DNA from: Candidatus Poseidoniaceae archaeon | GTDB taxonomy: Archaea; Thermoplasmatota; Poseidoniia; Poseidoniales; Poseidoniaceae | Length of the DNA: 64,000 bases | Assembly (NCBI GenBank): GCA_949372645.1 | Contig: CASIAP010000005.1 | Location: forward strand, 1 to 64,000 | Direction of reading: 5' to 3' | Shown: piece after piece, positions 17,821-27,335 of the stretch | Numbering within the stretch: position 1 is the first letter of the stretch | Layout of the letters: each line of letters starts with the position of its first letter | Made by a program: the position numbers and the translations under genes | The notes under the pieces: model-generated | Seen by the model: only the letters and a program-made list of their open reading frames with translations | What the model was told of the DNA's origin: nothing | The model's database searches: none

Positions 17821-18897
17821 TCACCAGAATTGGTACCAAGGTTCGCCAGCATCATCGCCGAATGTGGCTCTTTCCAAAGTCACCGGTTCAACAGGGGTGC
17901 TTCCATCAACCAATACAGCATCGATTTTATCGATGATGTCTTGGCCTTCGATGACCTTACCAAAGACGGTGTGAACACGATCAAGGTGGGACGGTGGATT
18001 ACTACTTGGTGAGACAATAAAGAATTGTGAACCACCTGTATTGTCTGCACTTGTTTTCGCCATTGAAAGGGCATAGGGTTCGTGGATTAATCCATTGTCT
18101 GCCTCATCAGGAAGAGTCCATTCAGTCTTTGAACAATCACTCGAAGAGGAGGCTGCGACACCATTGCAATATCCAGACCAAATAACTGCATGTCCGCCCG
18201 TACCATCGGAATTCGTGAAGTCGCCACCTTGCAGCATGAAACCTTGTATGATTCGGTGATAAATTGTTTCATCATAGTGACCTTCACTTACTAATGCTTT
18301 GAAGTTTTCAACATGCATTGGAGCGTCATCGGCATACAATTCAATGATAACAGTACCCGATTCTTGGACACCATCGGGGTTGGTCCAACTCATTTCAAAA
18401 GTCACTTCATCGCCATAGGTCTTCGGCGATGTAATGATTCCAAGTCCAGCCAACAGAAGGATGATACTGGCAACAAAAGCAAAAGCGCCAGCAACGGTCG
18501 GCGTGCCATCGTTGACCAATCGAGGAATGACGCTTTCACTGATTCTCTTATCTTGCATTTCATTGAGAACCTCATTATATGACGCATTCGATTTTTTGTC
18601 CTTAGGATTGAGGTCAACAGATTCCCGTAGCAGGGAAGCTGCCTTTCGGTACTCGGACTTGGAGTTACTTCGTTGTGCTATTTTATGAGTTGCTTCTCCA
18701 GCAAGACGGAGCGTTGTAGCATGGGATCCACTCGGGTCAACTTCCCTCAATGCAAGAAGAGCCCCTTCAGGCTTCCCTTTGGAGATTAACTTCTCGGCTT
18801 TGGTCCAAGCACTTTTTCGGTTTTCTTCAGAATCAAAGGGGGTTTTCTTCTGAACTTTGTCTACACTCGATTTAACCTTATCTTGAGAGTCCGCCAT
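17821..18897 (-). CDS. membrane-anchored cyclophilin-type peptidyl-prolyl isomerase with TPR-like N-terminus
   Basis: The C-terminal half (about 165-358) is a cyclophilin domain that catalyses proline cis-trans isomerisation. Hallmarks are IYHRIIQGFMLQGGDFTN, containing the catalytic Arg, then MAKTSADNTGGSQFFI and HTVFGKV. An insert with two Cys (GYCNGVAASSSSDC) interrupts the usual loop. Before it is one membrane helix (about 133-155, AGAFAFVASIILLLAGLGII), and before that about 130 soluble residues with TPR-like helices. The predicted topology puts the N-terminus in the cytoplasm and the isomerase outside, where it may fold exported proteins such as the large surface proteins here. The domain call is secure; topology and clients are inferred. 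Confidence 0.9.
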   Translation of the reverse strand: MADSQDKVKSSVDKVQKKTPFDSEENRKSAWTKAEKLISKGKPEGALLALREVDPSGSHATTLRLAGEATHKIAQRSNSKSEYRKAASLLRESVDLNPKDKKSNASYNEVLNEMQDKRISESVIPRLVNDGTPTVAGAFAFVASIILLLAGLGIITSPKTYGDEVTFEMSWTNPDGVQESGTVIIELYADDAPMHVENFKALVSEGHYDETIYHRIIQGFMLQGGDFTNSDGTGGHAVIWSGYCNGVAASSSSDCSKTEWTLPDEADNGLIHEPYALSMAKTSADNTGGSQFFIVSPSSNPPSHLDRVHTVFGKVIEGQDIIDKIDAVLVDGSTPVEPVTLERATFGDDAGEPWYQFW

Positions 18898-19089
18898 AAA
18901 CCTCCGAGAAGGGGTGGGTTTTTGAGTCTCACGGCCCGAAAGGAAATACTTTGCAATTGAATTGTAGGCTGAAAGGAGTCGTTTTTGCGGACTTGCGCAT
19001 CAACATGTTCAAAGGGTGTATGCTAAACCCAGCGATAAGAGAGCCAAGTGCAGAATCACAATGGACTCTCACACAGGGGAAAAAAAACA

Positions 19090-20877
19090 ATGGAAACCAT
19101 TGCAAACGACTTCACCATCAATATCGCAACAGCCAACGGAACCGGTTCGCAATCAGCCAACCTCATTCTTCTTCAATCCCTGTTCGAAATGGGAGTCCCT
19201 GTCAGCGGGAAAAATATGTTCCCATCAAACATTTCAGGTCTACCAACATGGTATATCGTTCGCCTTTCGGACCTTGGCTACCAAGCACCTGGGAACCGAA
19301 CCCATATTCAGGTTCTTTTGAATCCAGCAACTTGGGATGAAGACTTAGAGAGCCTTGAACCTGGTTCAGTTGTCATTTGGAATGAAAATGCAAAGATGGA
19401 AATGACTCGTGACGACGTTGTCTCATACCCAATCCCAATGTCAGCATTGGCCCGTAAAATCAATCCAAAAATTGCAAAGCTCGTTACCAACATCATCTAT
19501 GTCGGTGTTCTTGCTGAAATGCTTGGCATCGATCAGGCAGAACTCGAAGCTGCAGTTGCAAAGCAATTCAAAGGAAAGACATCAGCGATTGAACTCAACA
19601 TTACTGCTCTTGGCCTTGGTCGTGATTATTTCAAAGACAATCACACAAAGAACGACCCGTATGTGGTTGAAAAGCGGAAGATCAAGAAACCTCAGTTTTT
19701 CATTGAAGGGAATGAAGCAGTCGCTCTGGGATGTCTCTTCGGTGGTGTGCAGTTACTTGCTTGGTATCCAATTACTCCTTCTTCTTCACTTGCAGAAGGC
19801 ATCATCAATTACATCCCTCAACTTCGAACGGATGACGATGGAAACACAACATGCGCTGTGGTACAAGCAGAAGATGAACTTGCTGCTGCAGGTATGGTAT
19901 TAGGTGCTGGCTGGGCCGGTGGTCGAGGTATGACTGCAACGTCTGGACCAGGTATTTCACTCATGCAGGAATTCATTGGACTCGGTTATTTTGCCGAAAT
20001 CCCTTCGGTGTTCTGGGACGTCAACCGCGTTGGACCCTCGACAGGTTTGCCAACTCGAACGCAACAATCTGACATTACAATGCTGTATGAAGGAAGCCAT
20101 GGTGATACCCAACACATTGTGCTCATGCCTGGAACCGTTGAGGAGTGTTTTGAATTCGGATGGCGTGCCTTCGATTATGCAGAACGATTCCAAACACCTA
20201 TTTTTGGACTCAGTGACTTAGATCTCGGAATGAACCGTTGGGCATGTGAAGGATTTGAGTACCCAGACCAAGATATGGACAGAGGTAAAGTTGTTCGAGA
20301 CCGAGATGTATTCGAAGCCTTCGAAGAATTTGGACGATACCTCGATGTCGATGGAGACGGTATCCCTTATCGCACACTGCCAGGTTCAGGCATGGACCCA
20401 ATTCTCTACCGAGGAACAGGGCACAATTCAAAGGGTGTTTACTCCGAAAAGCCTGACGATTATTACGAACTCATGCAACGTTTGAAGCGTAAAATAGATG
20501 GTGCACGAGACATTCTACCAGCACCGATTCTACGAGAAGAAACCGAATGTGAAATCGGAATCATTTACCTTGGAAGTATGGAAAACACAATCCAAGAAAT
20601 CGATGACATTCTCGAAGCAACTGGAATCAAAGTCAGTCAATGCCGTGTACGTGCTCTTCCAATGCACAGCGAAGTTGAAAACTTCATCAGTCGGCATGAA
20701 ATGACGATTGTTTTGGAAATCAATCGTGATGGACAATTGTATGGTATTCTCCGGAAGGAGTTACCAAATAGTTTGATTACAAAAGTGCGTTCTGTTGCTT
20801 ACAGTGACGGATTACCTCCAAGGGCCGGCATTTACGCCGAACGTATTCTTGAAACTCTAAAGGAGGAAGTAGAATGA
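19090..20877 (+). CDS. korA: 2-oxoacid:ferredoxin oxidoreductase, fused gamma-alpha subunit
   Basis: With KorB it oxidatively decarboxylates a 2-oxoacid, probably 2-oxoglutarate, to the acyl-CoA while reducing ferredoxin. The first 190 residues form the gamma domain (TANGTGSQSANLILLQSLFEMG). The alpha domain follows, with the family motif YPITPSS near residue 226 and AAAGMVLGAGWAGGRGMTATSGPG. The gamma-alpha fusion is typical of Kor-type enzymes from aerobic archaea and some bacteria. I chose ATG 19090 (METIAND) over the track start because homology begins there and aggggaaaaaaac precedes it. KorB overlaps by 4 bp. The 2-oxoglutarate assignment rests on context; pyruvate or another 2-oxoacid is possible. 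Confidence 0.92.
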   Translation: METIANDFTINIATANGTGSQSANLILLQSLFEMGVPVSGKNMFPSNISGLPTWYIVRLSDLGYQAPGNRTHIQVLLNPATWDEDLESLEPGSVVIWNENAKMEMTRDDVVSYPIPMSALARKINPKIAKLVTNIIYVGVLAEMLGIDQAELEAAVAKQFKGKTSAIELNITALGLGRDYFKDNHTKNDPYVVEKRKIKKPQFFIEGNEAVALGCLFGGVQLLAWYPITPSSSLAEGIINYIPQLRTDDDGNTTCAVVQAEDELAAAGMVLGAGWAGGRGMTATSGPGISLMQEFIGLGYFAEIPSVFWDVNRVGPSTGLPTRTQQSDITMLYEGSHGDTQHIVLMPGTVEECFEFGWRAFDYAERFQTPIFGLSDLDLGMNRWACEGFEYPDQDMDRGKVVRDRDVFEAFEEFGRYLDVDGDGIPYRTLPGSGMDPILYRGTGHNSKGVYSEKPDDYYELMQRLKRKIDGARDILPAPILREETECEIGIIYLGSMENTIQEIDDILEATGIKVSQCRVRALPMHSEVENFISRHEMTIVLEINRDGQLYGILRKELPNSLITKVRSVAYSDGLPPRAGIYAERILETLKEEVE

Positions 20878-21929
20878 GCGACACACCGAAACGCCCAGCA
20901 CGTGCAATTAAACTCAATGTTCTGAACGAACCGAAGGAAAGTTACACTGGTGGAAAGTCATCTCTCTGCCCAGGTTGTGGACACGACCAAATTTCAAGCG
21001 TTATCATTAACGCAGCTTGGGAAAACGGCATTGAACCTCATCGTGTAGCAAAGATGTCGGGTATCGGATGTTCTTCAAAGACGCCTGCTTACTATCTTGG
21101 CCAATCGCACGGATTCAACACCGTTCACGGAAGAATGCCATCGGTCACTACAGGCGCCTATACCATCAACAAAGACTTGCTCTACATTGGTGTCTCTGGT
21201 GATGGCGATTCTGCTTCGATTGGAATTGGACAATTGATTCACGCCATCCGTCGCAACATGGATATGGTCTACATCATTGAAAACAACGGTGTATATGGTT
21301 TGACAAAAGGTCAATACTCCGCCACAGCCGATATTGGTTCGAAAAAGAAAAAGGGAACACCAAACACCACGCAACCGATTGATTTGTGTGCACTTGCAAT
21401 CAATCTTGGTTGCACTTTTGTTGCACGCTCATTCTCTGGTTCCAAGAAACAATTGGGTTCCTTAATCAAAGCTGCAATGTCGCACAAAGGTTTCGCCCTT
21501 ATCGATGTTATCAGCCCCTGTGTAACGTTCAATAACAATGATGAGTCGATGCGCTCGTATGGGTATGTTAAAGAAAATGAGATTACTCTTCACATGACTG
21601 ATTATATCCCCCACTTTAATCCAGTTGAGGAAATCGATGTACCGGAGGGTCATTATCGCGACATTACACTGCATGATGGTTCTACAATACGTCTCGAAAC
21701 TATTTCTGCTGAACACGACCCTGAAAGCCCAGTTGCAGCACTCACTGCACTTCACAATGCCGAAAGCGACAAGAAACACGTCACTGGACTCTTGTATTTC
21801 GATAATACAAAACCTTCGCTTGCTGAAGATTTAGGCTTGGTTGATGTGCCGTTGGTCGATGTGCCTGATAATGTATTGCGGCCTGGTAAAGAAATGCTTG
21901 ACAAGATCAATGCCGCATTACATAACTGA
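20874..21929 (+). CDS. korB: 2-oxoacid:ferredoxin oxidoreductase beta subunit (TPP-binding)
   Basis: This subunit binds thiamine pyrophosphate and a [4Fe-4S] cluster. SSLCPGCGHDQISS supplies two cluster Cys and GIGCSSKTPAYY a third. The TPP/Mg2+ motif is seen as GVSGDGDSASIG through NNGVYGLTKGQYS. At 351 residues it has the normal length of KorB. The start overlaps the korA stop (ATGA), ensuring coupled translation; gaaggagg-like purines lie just upstream inside korA. A thiamine pyrophosphokinase gene elsewhere in the window could supply the cofactor, though it is not adjacent. The family call is secure; the substrate is inferred. Confidence 0.95.
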   Translation: MSDTPKRPARAIKLNVLNEPKESYTGGKSSLCPGCGHDQISSVIINAAWENGIEPHRVAKMSGIGCSSKTPAYYLGQSHGFNTVHGRMPSVTTGAYTINKDLLYIGVSGDGDSASIGIGQLIHAIRRNMDMVYIIENNGVYGLTKGQYSATADIGSKKKKGTPNTTQPIDLCALAINLGCTFVARSFSGSKKQLGSLIKAAMSHKGFALIDVISPCVTFNNNDESMRSYGYVKENEITLHMTDYIPHFNPVEEIDVPEGHYRDITLHDGSTIRLETISAEHDPESPVAALTALHNAESDKKHVTGLLYFDNTKPSLAEDLGLVDVPLVDVPDNVLRPGKEMLDKINAALHN

Positions 21930-21955
21930 AGATGTAAAATTCATGGGAGATAAAC

Positions 21956-22906
21956 ATGCAGACCTCCTTAATCCTCCTTACAATTGGTATTGTTGGTGGA
22001 TTACTCTTTGGAATCTTTCGTTCACGTTTATTGCAAAGTCGACTGCTTGATGCTGCTGCACGACGTGAAAAGCATGCCCCAAAGGCCACTGAAATTCCAA
22101 CATACATCCCCTCATCAGGAAATCAAATGAAAGACTCTGATGAAAGGTATCAATCAGTCGTATCAGAAGAAAGCAAGGAACCAACCATACTTGAATCATC
22201 AAGCCGTCAAGTCAATGAATTATCAATTGAAGAACGCGAAGAATATAATATCCGAGACCAAGCTCGCGACCAAAACATCACCAATCTTCGTCTCTTAGTC
22301 GAAGATTTGTTTGAAGACGATGCCGACTCAATTGGCGAAGTTGGAACGGATTCGGAGAAAGAGCAATCCTCAGTTGAATTACGAAGGACATGGATTGAAC
22401 AATATGAGCAACCTTTGAATGAGCATGCTGCATTCATCGAAAAGGAAGAAGTTGGTAGTGGTATCAAGATTCTCGACTCTTCTGTTCTCGAACATGATGA
22501 TATACAAACCCGACTTGAACGCGAAGGTGGAAAAAATGGTGAAGTTCAAGTTTCTTTAGCCTGGGATGATTTCAACGACCTCGACCTCCATTTATTTTGT
22601 CCATCCGGGGAACGGATTTATTTCAACAATAAGAAAAGTGCATGTGGTGGCGAGCTCGATGTTGATATGAACGTCCGACCCACGAGCGAAAATGCAGTAG
22701 AAAACATCGTTTGGATTGAGAATGCACCATTAGGCCAGTACAAGGTTGGTGTTCATTTCTACAAACATCACTCGGAAAAGGAGACGCTTCAAATCTGTGA
22801 ATTCCGAGCCCGCATTATCGTTCATGGCGAAGTTCGTGATTATTCTGGAAAGATTGCCCACGATCAAGCCATGCAAATGGTCACCAGTTTCACTTTGAAT
22901 CGATAA
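21956..22906 (+). CDS. membrane-anchored DUF2135-like (YfaP-like) protein
   Basis: An N-terminal membrane helix (SLILLTIGIVGGLLFGIF) is followed by about 170 mostly polar, acidic, probably disordered residues. Residues about 195-316 form a beta domain with the signature VSLAWDDFNDLDLHLFCPSGERIYF, then GGELDVDMN and APLGQYKVGVHFYKHH. This matches the DUF2135/YfaP pattern of Asp-rich, possibly metal-binding strands. The role of the family is poorly known. The start has tgggagataaac upstream and lies 26 bp after korB, so it probably shares that transcript, although no metabolic link is evident. Topology is inferred from the single helix. Confidence 0.75.
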   Translation: MQTSLILLTIGIVGGLLFGIFRSRLLQSRLLDAAARREKHAPKATEIPTYIPSSGNQMKDSDERYQSVVSEESKEPTILESSSRQVNELSIEEREEYNIRDQARDQNITNLRLLVEDLFEDDADSIGEVGTDSEKEQSSVELRRTWIEQYEQPLNEHAAFIEKEEVGSGIKILDSSVLEHDDIQTRLEREGGKNGEVQVSLAWDDFNDLDLHLFCPSGERIYFNNKKSACGGELDVDMNVRPTSENAVENIVWIENAPLGQYKVGVHFYKHHSEKETLQICEFRARIIVHGEVRDYSGKIAHDQAMQMVTSFTLNR

Positions 22907-22919
22907 ACGAAACTCTTAC

Positions 22920-23246
22920 TCAGTAAATACGACCGGTGAGGGTTCGAATAATACGTTGAAACAATGAAACATGAGGACGCTCACTGAGGCCTAATCGCCA
23001 ATCTAATTCATTTGCCTGTTCATATTTTTGTAACTCTTCAAAGCCACCAATCCATTCATCATCAATAAAAATTTGTGGAATCGTTTTACTCCCATTGGTT
23101 CGAATATGAAACTCAGCATCGGTACGCTTTGATGAACCGAGACGTATTTCTTGATATTGGATTTTTTTAGAATCCAGTAAACGTTTGGCATTGACACAAG
23201 CACCACACCCTCGATTGGTATAGACCTCAACCTTCGCCATATCCAT
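22920..23246 (-). CDS. glutaredoxin-like thioredoxin-fold protein
   Basis: A 108-residue thioredoxin-fold protein with the redox motif CGAC near residue 14 (NRGCGACVNAKRLL), the cis-Pro segment SKTIPQIFIDDEWIGGFEEL, and the usual glutaredoxin length. It likely reduces disulfides or handles glutathione-like thiols in the cytoplasm. CGAC differs from the standard CPYC. A second ATG two codons in gives an equally good start. It is convergent with the DUF2135-like gene, 13 bp apart, and a tRNA-Gln gene lies upstream on the same strand. Confidence 0.85.
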   Translation of the reverse strand: MDMAKVEVYTNRGCGACVNAKRLLDSKKIQYQEIRLGSSKRTDAEFHIRTNGSKTIPQIFIDDEWIGGFEELQKYEQANELDWRLGLSERPHVSLFQRIIRTLTGRIY

Positions 23247-23292
23247 CGGAAAGACACACTTGTATCAAACCCTTTCATTCAACAGAAGCGGT

Positions 23293-23367
23293 GGTAGTCC
23301 CTCCCGGATTTGAACCGAGGTCAGAGGACCCAGAATCCTCCATGATGGACCGCTACACTAAGGGACT
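23293..23367 (-). tRNA. tRNA-Gln (anticodon CTG), CCA encoded
   Basis: Read on the minus strand, the acceptor stem AGTCCCT pairs perfectly with AGGGACT. The anticodon arm GAGGA-TTCTGGG-TCCTC gives anticodon CTG (Gln). The T arm CTCGG-TTCAAAT-CCGGG is canonical. The discriminator A is followed by encoded CCA. No intron is seen. Confidence 0.95.
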
Positions 23368-23463
23368 ATATTCGGCCCAATGTTCACTCCCTCTTCAATT
23401 CAGCGGTGTAAATCTTCGGGAAAAAACCCCCTCAGAGGCTATTTTCGCTGTTTCCACCTATGC

Positions 23464-23472
23464 ATTAATATA
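23464..23472 (+). promoter_or_regulatory. TATA-like box for the EF-hand array protein
   Basis: The sequence attaatata lies 25 nt upstream of ATG 23494, the standard archaeal distance to the transcript start, suggesting a very short or absent leader. A gagg is also present 9 nt before the ATG. Position-based inference. Confidence 0.45.
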
Positions 23473-23493
23473 CAGGTTGTATGAGGACTTACA

Positions 23494-26400
23494 ATGACTG
23501 ATTCTATATCAATCAAATTGAAGCCCGGCGCAGCCATCCTCATGGCACTTGCTCTGATTACGACAACCTTTGCTGGCGTATCCTACGCAGACCCCGCAGA
23601 TGACGGAACTGGCTCAGGTGCTGGAAGCACTGGAAACAATACAACTGTTTTCATGGATTACCAACTTCTTACTCTTGATGTCGACCAAGCCGAAGACCCA
23701 ACTGCATTCGGAGTGATGTCTGTAACCGTTCACATTTATGACGACGAAAACTTCTCTGTTCATTATGGACCTGAAGAAATGTCGGAGGAAATGAATGCGA
23801 ATCAGATGACTAACCACTATTTCGACTTCGACATGACTCTTTTCTTTGTAGGGAACGATACACTCGGGCCTATGGCTGGGGAAGGTGTCTGGTATCACGT
23901 TGATGCAAATATCACTGATGAAGACCAACAATATGTTGGCACCGCACATACAGACATCTGCATGGCTAACGGAAGCGTTTGTGAAGACGGCATGGTCGAT
24001 AACAACACCGATTCATGGGAAGAAGAAATGTTTGACGAAGTTGACGCTGATGGCGATGGTGCAATCAACGGGACTGAACTCATCAATCACGAGAACTTGA
24101 TGCGATCTGAAAACAATGATTCCCCAATGAACACCTCAGAAGAGACCGAATTACTCGATGCTATGGCTGACTACGATACAGGATTCACGAGCGCAGACGG
24201 CAATGATACCGAAGATGCGAACGACGGTATGCTTGAATTCAATGAATTCATGGATTTCTATAACGGTTATATCATGGGTGACTATGAGACAGTTGAGGCT
24301 ATGCTTGATGAAACTGGAGTCCTCACAGTTATGATTCACAATGATGATGGCAACATTGCATACGTTCAAATTGTGATTATGGACATGTATCAAAACGATC
24401 TTATTAACGAAACTCTCTTCCCGGCAGACAGCAGTGACCCTACCAATGGCTTCGATTATTGGACCAGTCCGGATTGCTGTGCCGATTCGGGGATGTACAT
24501 GATCTTGGTTTATCTTTACGATGAAAACAATTCCATGATTGGAATGGAGTACCTCACAGTTGGAGAAATGCCAACTGAAGAAGAAAGTATGTTCCTGATG
24601 TTCGACAACGACGGAAATGGAAATATTTCAATCGATGAATACTTCGCATTAATTGAAGGCAGCAACAATGAAACTATCGACGAACAAACAAAGAGCATGA
24701 TTACCAATCTCTTCATGGGCGAGGACGTCGATGGCGACCAAGAACTCAATATGGATGAATTCTCTTCTTTCCTTGAAGCCATGATTAACATGGGCGAAGG
24801 CGGCGAAGGCGAATACTCCGAGATGGAAATGATGATGATGATGCTCGATGCAAACCAAGATGGAAACATCTCGCTTTCTGAAATCCTCGTCATGGTTGAA
24901 GAAAACCAATCTGATGCAAGTCAAATGACCACCTTCTATACCAACATGTTCAACAACGAAGATGTCGATGGAAATGCACTTCTTGACGCCAGTGAATTCG
25001 CTGTATTCTTCCGAGTATTGGAAGAACTCGATGGCGAAGATTGCTACGAAGTAATGGACGGAGATGCCTTCATGGTAGAAGGAGAGTTCGAAGATGAAGA
25101 AGGAAACTACACTGATTACATGGTTGGAGACACAGCCCCTTCAAACGGAACCTACTGCGTTCAGACTGGTATGGACTCTGATGGATTCTTGTACATGCAC
25201 GACACTAATGGAGACGACCAACTCAGTCTTACTGAGATTTTAGCCGCTATCTCAGACGAAAACTCAACATCCATGGACCTGATGATCATTGCATGGGTGT
25301 TCGAATCCTACGACGACGACTCAAACCAATTGCTTGATCAGAACGAACTCGGTGAGTTTATCGACCGCATGGACAACGAATACGACTACCAACCAACTCC
25401 AGTCCAGATGATGGATTTGATTGATACCGATGGAGACGGCAGCGTTTCAATGGACGAAATTGTTCTTTGGATCAGTGCAGAGAATGAAGAGCCAATGTCT
25501 GAAATCGAAAAGGAATACCTTGGAATAATGTTCATGATGTTTGATGCAGATTCCAATGCAATGCTCAACCCCTCAGAATTCCCTGACTTCTACTACGCTA
25601 TGCAATCCCAAGACCACGACAACGGTGGAGACGATGGCGGAGAAGCAAACATGGTGTGCTACGATAAGGTCAACCACATTGTCGTCGGAGGCTTCACGGA
25701 TGCTACATCTTGCGAAACTGCTGGTCACCTGTGGACTGACATGAGTCAGTCCTCTGGTGGCGATGATCAGAACAACACCGACACTGAAGACGAAGGCGAT
25801 GATATTCAATTTGAGTCCCTTGACGTTTGGTTTGAACAATGGGACAATGATAACATCGAACTTGTCTTTGTTGAACTTGCCGTGGTCGATAACGCTGAAG
25901 ACATTGCACGCCTCTCAATGATGGCTGACTCAATGTATGGTAACAACGACTCAGTGCTCAATGTGTCAGAAGTTGAAATGCTCATGGCCCTTTACGCAAT
26001 GAACCTCGATATTGATGACATTTCTGAAGGAATGACATTGGACGGACAAAACGGAACAGCTGTTGACTTCTGGGTTGAAATTGACGGATTGCTCGAAGGC
26101 GATGATGTTGTCTTTATTCGGGTTGGAACTGTTATTGAATTCCCAACTACTGCTTACGACACCTCAACAACACACACATTCGTGGTCAACCATTCAGATG
26201 ACTCCGAAGAAGAACGTATGCAAGAGTCCAATGGAGACGAGACCTGTGAAAACAATGTTCGTGTTCACAACAGTGATGCTTGGGAAATCTCCAGCGTAAT
26301 CACAACCGGAAACGAAATAGTGTTCACCTATGAGGATACCAACGACATGTGGATTGGCGGCAATGACAACTGTCACTCGTCCGGCATTATTACATTCAAC

Positions 26401-26955
26401 CTTGTCAAGGTCGAAAACGGCACCATGCCTGCTGAAGAAGACGATGACTGGACTTGGGAAGATGAAGAAATGAACCTTCTCCCAATCTGTGACTGGTTCT
26501 ACTCCGTTACTTTCGCTGATGGAGCGGGCACCAATATGTCCGACAAAGGCGTTGACGAAGCTGAGTCCGGCGACCGAATAATCGTTCTTGTCGATAATGC
26601 TGCTTATGAATTTGCAATGTATTGCTGGGACCCTGAGGGCGGCAACATGACCGTCGACATCTCATCCTCGTTCGCAAACGACACGAGCAACACCAGCATG
26701 GGCTTCGCTTGGAGCAGAATGAGCTTCAAACTCCCTGCTGGCACCGGCGGAAACTTCTCTGTTGACATCGCATGGACCGATGGATACCACACAGGAAACG
26801 GAACCCTCACTGTCATCGCTACTGGCGATGGAAGCACGGGCGACATCTCTGAAGTTGAAGCTGACAGCGAAGGAATCCCTGGATTCACTGCTGCTTTGGG
26901 CGTTGTTGCAATGCTCGGCGCTGCATTGATTGCTGGCCGTCGAAACGAAGCTTGA
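23494..26955 (+). CDS. secreted EF-hand array protein with PGF-CTERM-like anchor
   Basis: A 1,153-residue, very acidic surface protein. A signal peptide (AAILMALALITTTFAGVSYA) is followed by an Ig-like region and then 9-11 EF-hand loops between about residues 175 and 830. Examples are DADGDGAINGTE, DNDGNGNISIDE, DANQDGNISLSE and DTDGDGSVSMDE. They alternate with variant loops (DVDGDQELNMDE, DVDGNALLDASE, DADSNAMLNPSE), as in paired EF-hands. The C-terminal third is beta-rich. It ends with IPGFTAALGVVAMLGAALIAGRRNEA, which fits a PGF-CTERM sorting signal handled by archaeosortase in other archaea. Calcium binding is strongly suggested; the ligand or role is unknown. Confidence 0.85.
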   Translation: MTDSISIKLKPGAAILMALALITTTFAGVSYADPADDGTGSGAGSTGNNTTVFMDYQLLTLDVDQAEDPTAFGVMSVTVHIYDDENFSVHYGPEEMSEEMNANQMTNHYFDFDMTLFFVGNDTLGPMAGEGVWYHVDANITDEDQQYVGTAHTDICMANGSVCEDGMVDNNTDSWEEEMFDEVDADGDGAINGTELINHENLMRSENNDSPMNTSEETELLDAMADYDTGFTSADGNDTEDANDGMLEFNEFMDFYNGYIMGDYETVEAMLDETGVLTVMIHNDDGNIAYVQIVIMDMYQNDLINETLFPADSSDPTNGFDYWTSPDCCADSGMYMILVYLYDENNSMIGMEYLTVGEMPTEEESMFLMFDNDGNGNISIDEYFALIEGSNNETIDEQTKSMITNLFMGEDVDGDQELNMDEFSSFLEAMINMGEGGEGEYSEMEMMMMMLDANQDGNISLSEILVMVEENQSDASQMTTFYTNMFNNEDVDGNALLDASEFAVFFRVLEELDGEDCYEVMDGDAFMVEGEFEDEEGNYTDYMVGDTAPSNGTYCVQTGMDSDGFLYMHDTNGDDQLSLTEILAAISDENSTSMDLMIIAWVFESYDDDSNQLLDQNELGEFIDRMDNEYDYQPTPVQMMDLIDTDGDGSVSMDEIVLWISAENEEPMSEIEKEYLGIMFMMFDADSNAMLNPSEFPDFYYAMQSQDHDNGGDDGGEANMVCYDKVNHIVVGGFTDATSCETAGHLWTDMSQSSGGDDQNNTDTEDEGDDIQFESLDVWFEQWDNDNIELVFVELAVVDNAEDIARLSMMADSMYGNNDSVLNVSEVEMLMALYAMNLDIDDISEGMTLDGQNGTAVDFWVEIDGLLEGDDVVFIRVGTVIEFPTTAYDTSTTHTFVVNHSDDSEEERMQESNGDETCENNVRVHNSDAWEISSVITTGNEIVFTYEDTNDMWIGGNDNCHSSGIITFNLVKVENGTMPAEEDDDWTWEDEEMNLLPICDWFYSVTFADGAGTNMSDKGVDEAESGDRIIVLVDNAAYEFAMYCWDPEGGNMTVDISSSFANDTSNTSMGFAWSRMSFKLPAGTGGNFSVDIAWTDGYHTGNGTLTVIATGDGSTGDISEVEADSEGIPGFTAALGVVAMLGAALIAGRRNEA

Positions 26956-27048
26956 TTCACATCAGGTTCACTTGGGTGGAGCAATCCACATCAGGCTGAC
27001 GAAAGTCATCGATAGACATCGTGAAGTGTTCACAGGTGCTTGACAAAA

Positions 27049-27243
27049 TCAGAACGATACGAATCGAAAGAGAACCTTCGAGACGGCACTCAGCATGAGG
27101 ACGATCATAAACAAACCAAGAGCCCAGCGCGCCCACGGGCGGTCAGGCTTTTCTGCAGGCCACGGGTCAATTCCCAAAGCTTCGGCTTCACGAACGAGTG
27201 CTGCGAGTTCTTGCAGTTCTTCTTCAACCGATTGTGCCGCCAT
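27049..27243 (-). CDS. small single-helix membrane protein
   Basis: A 64-residue protein with an acidic amphipathic N-terminus (SVEEELQELAALVREAEALG) and one membrane helix (WALGLFMIVLMLSAVSKVLF). The start is preceded by catgaggc. Two overlapping plus-strand ORFs in the same interval look like shadows, being rich in Arg, Cys and Ser with no consistent pattern. The function is not recognisable. It is divergent from the NUDIX-MBL gene, 92 bp away. Confidence 0.6.
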   Translation of the reverse strand: MAAQSVEEELQELAALVREAEALGIDPWPAEKPDRPWARWALGLFMIVLMLSAVSKVLFRFVSF

Positions 27244-27335
27244 GCCTCATGGGAACATTGGGTCCTACATGAGATTCACGCCTTACCAGCGGTTGAGAAA
27301 CAAAGCCTTGAAGCCAATGGCGAACAGCGAATTGT

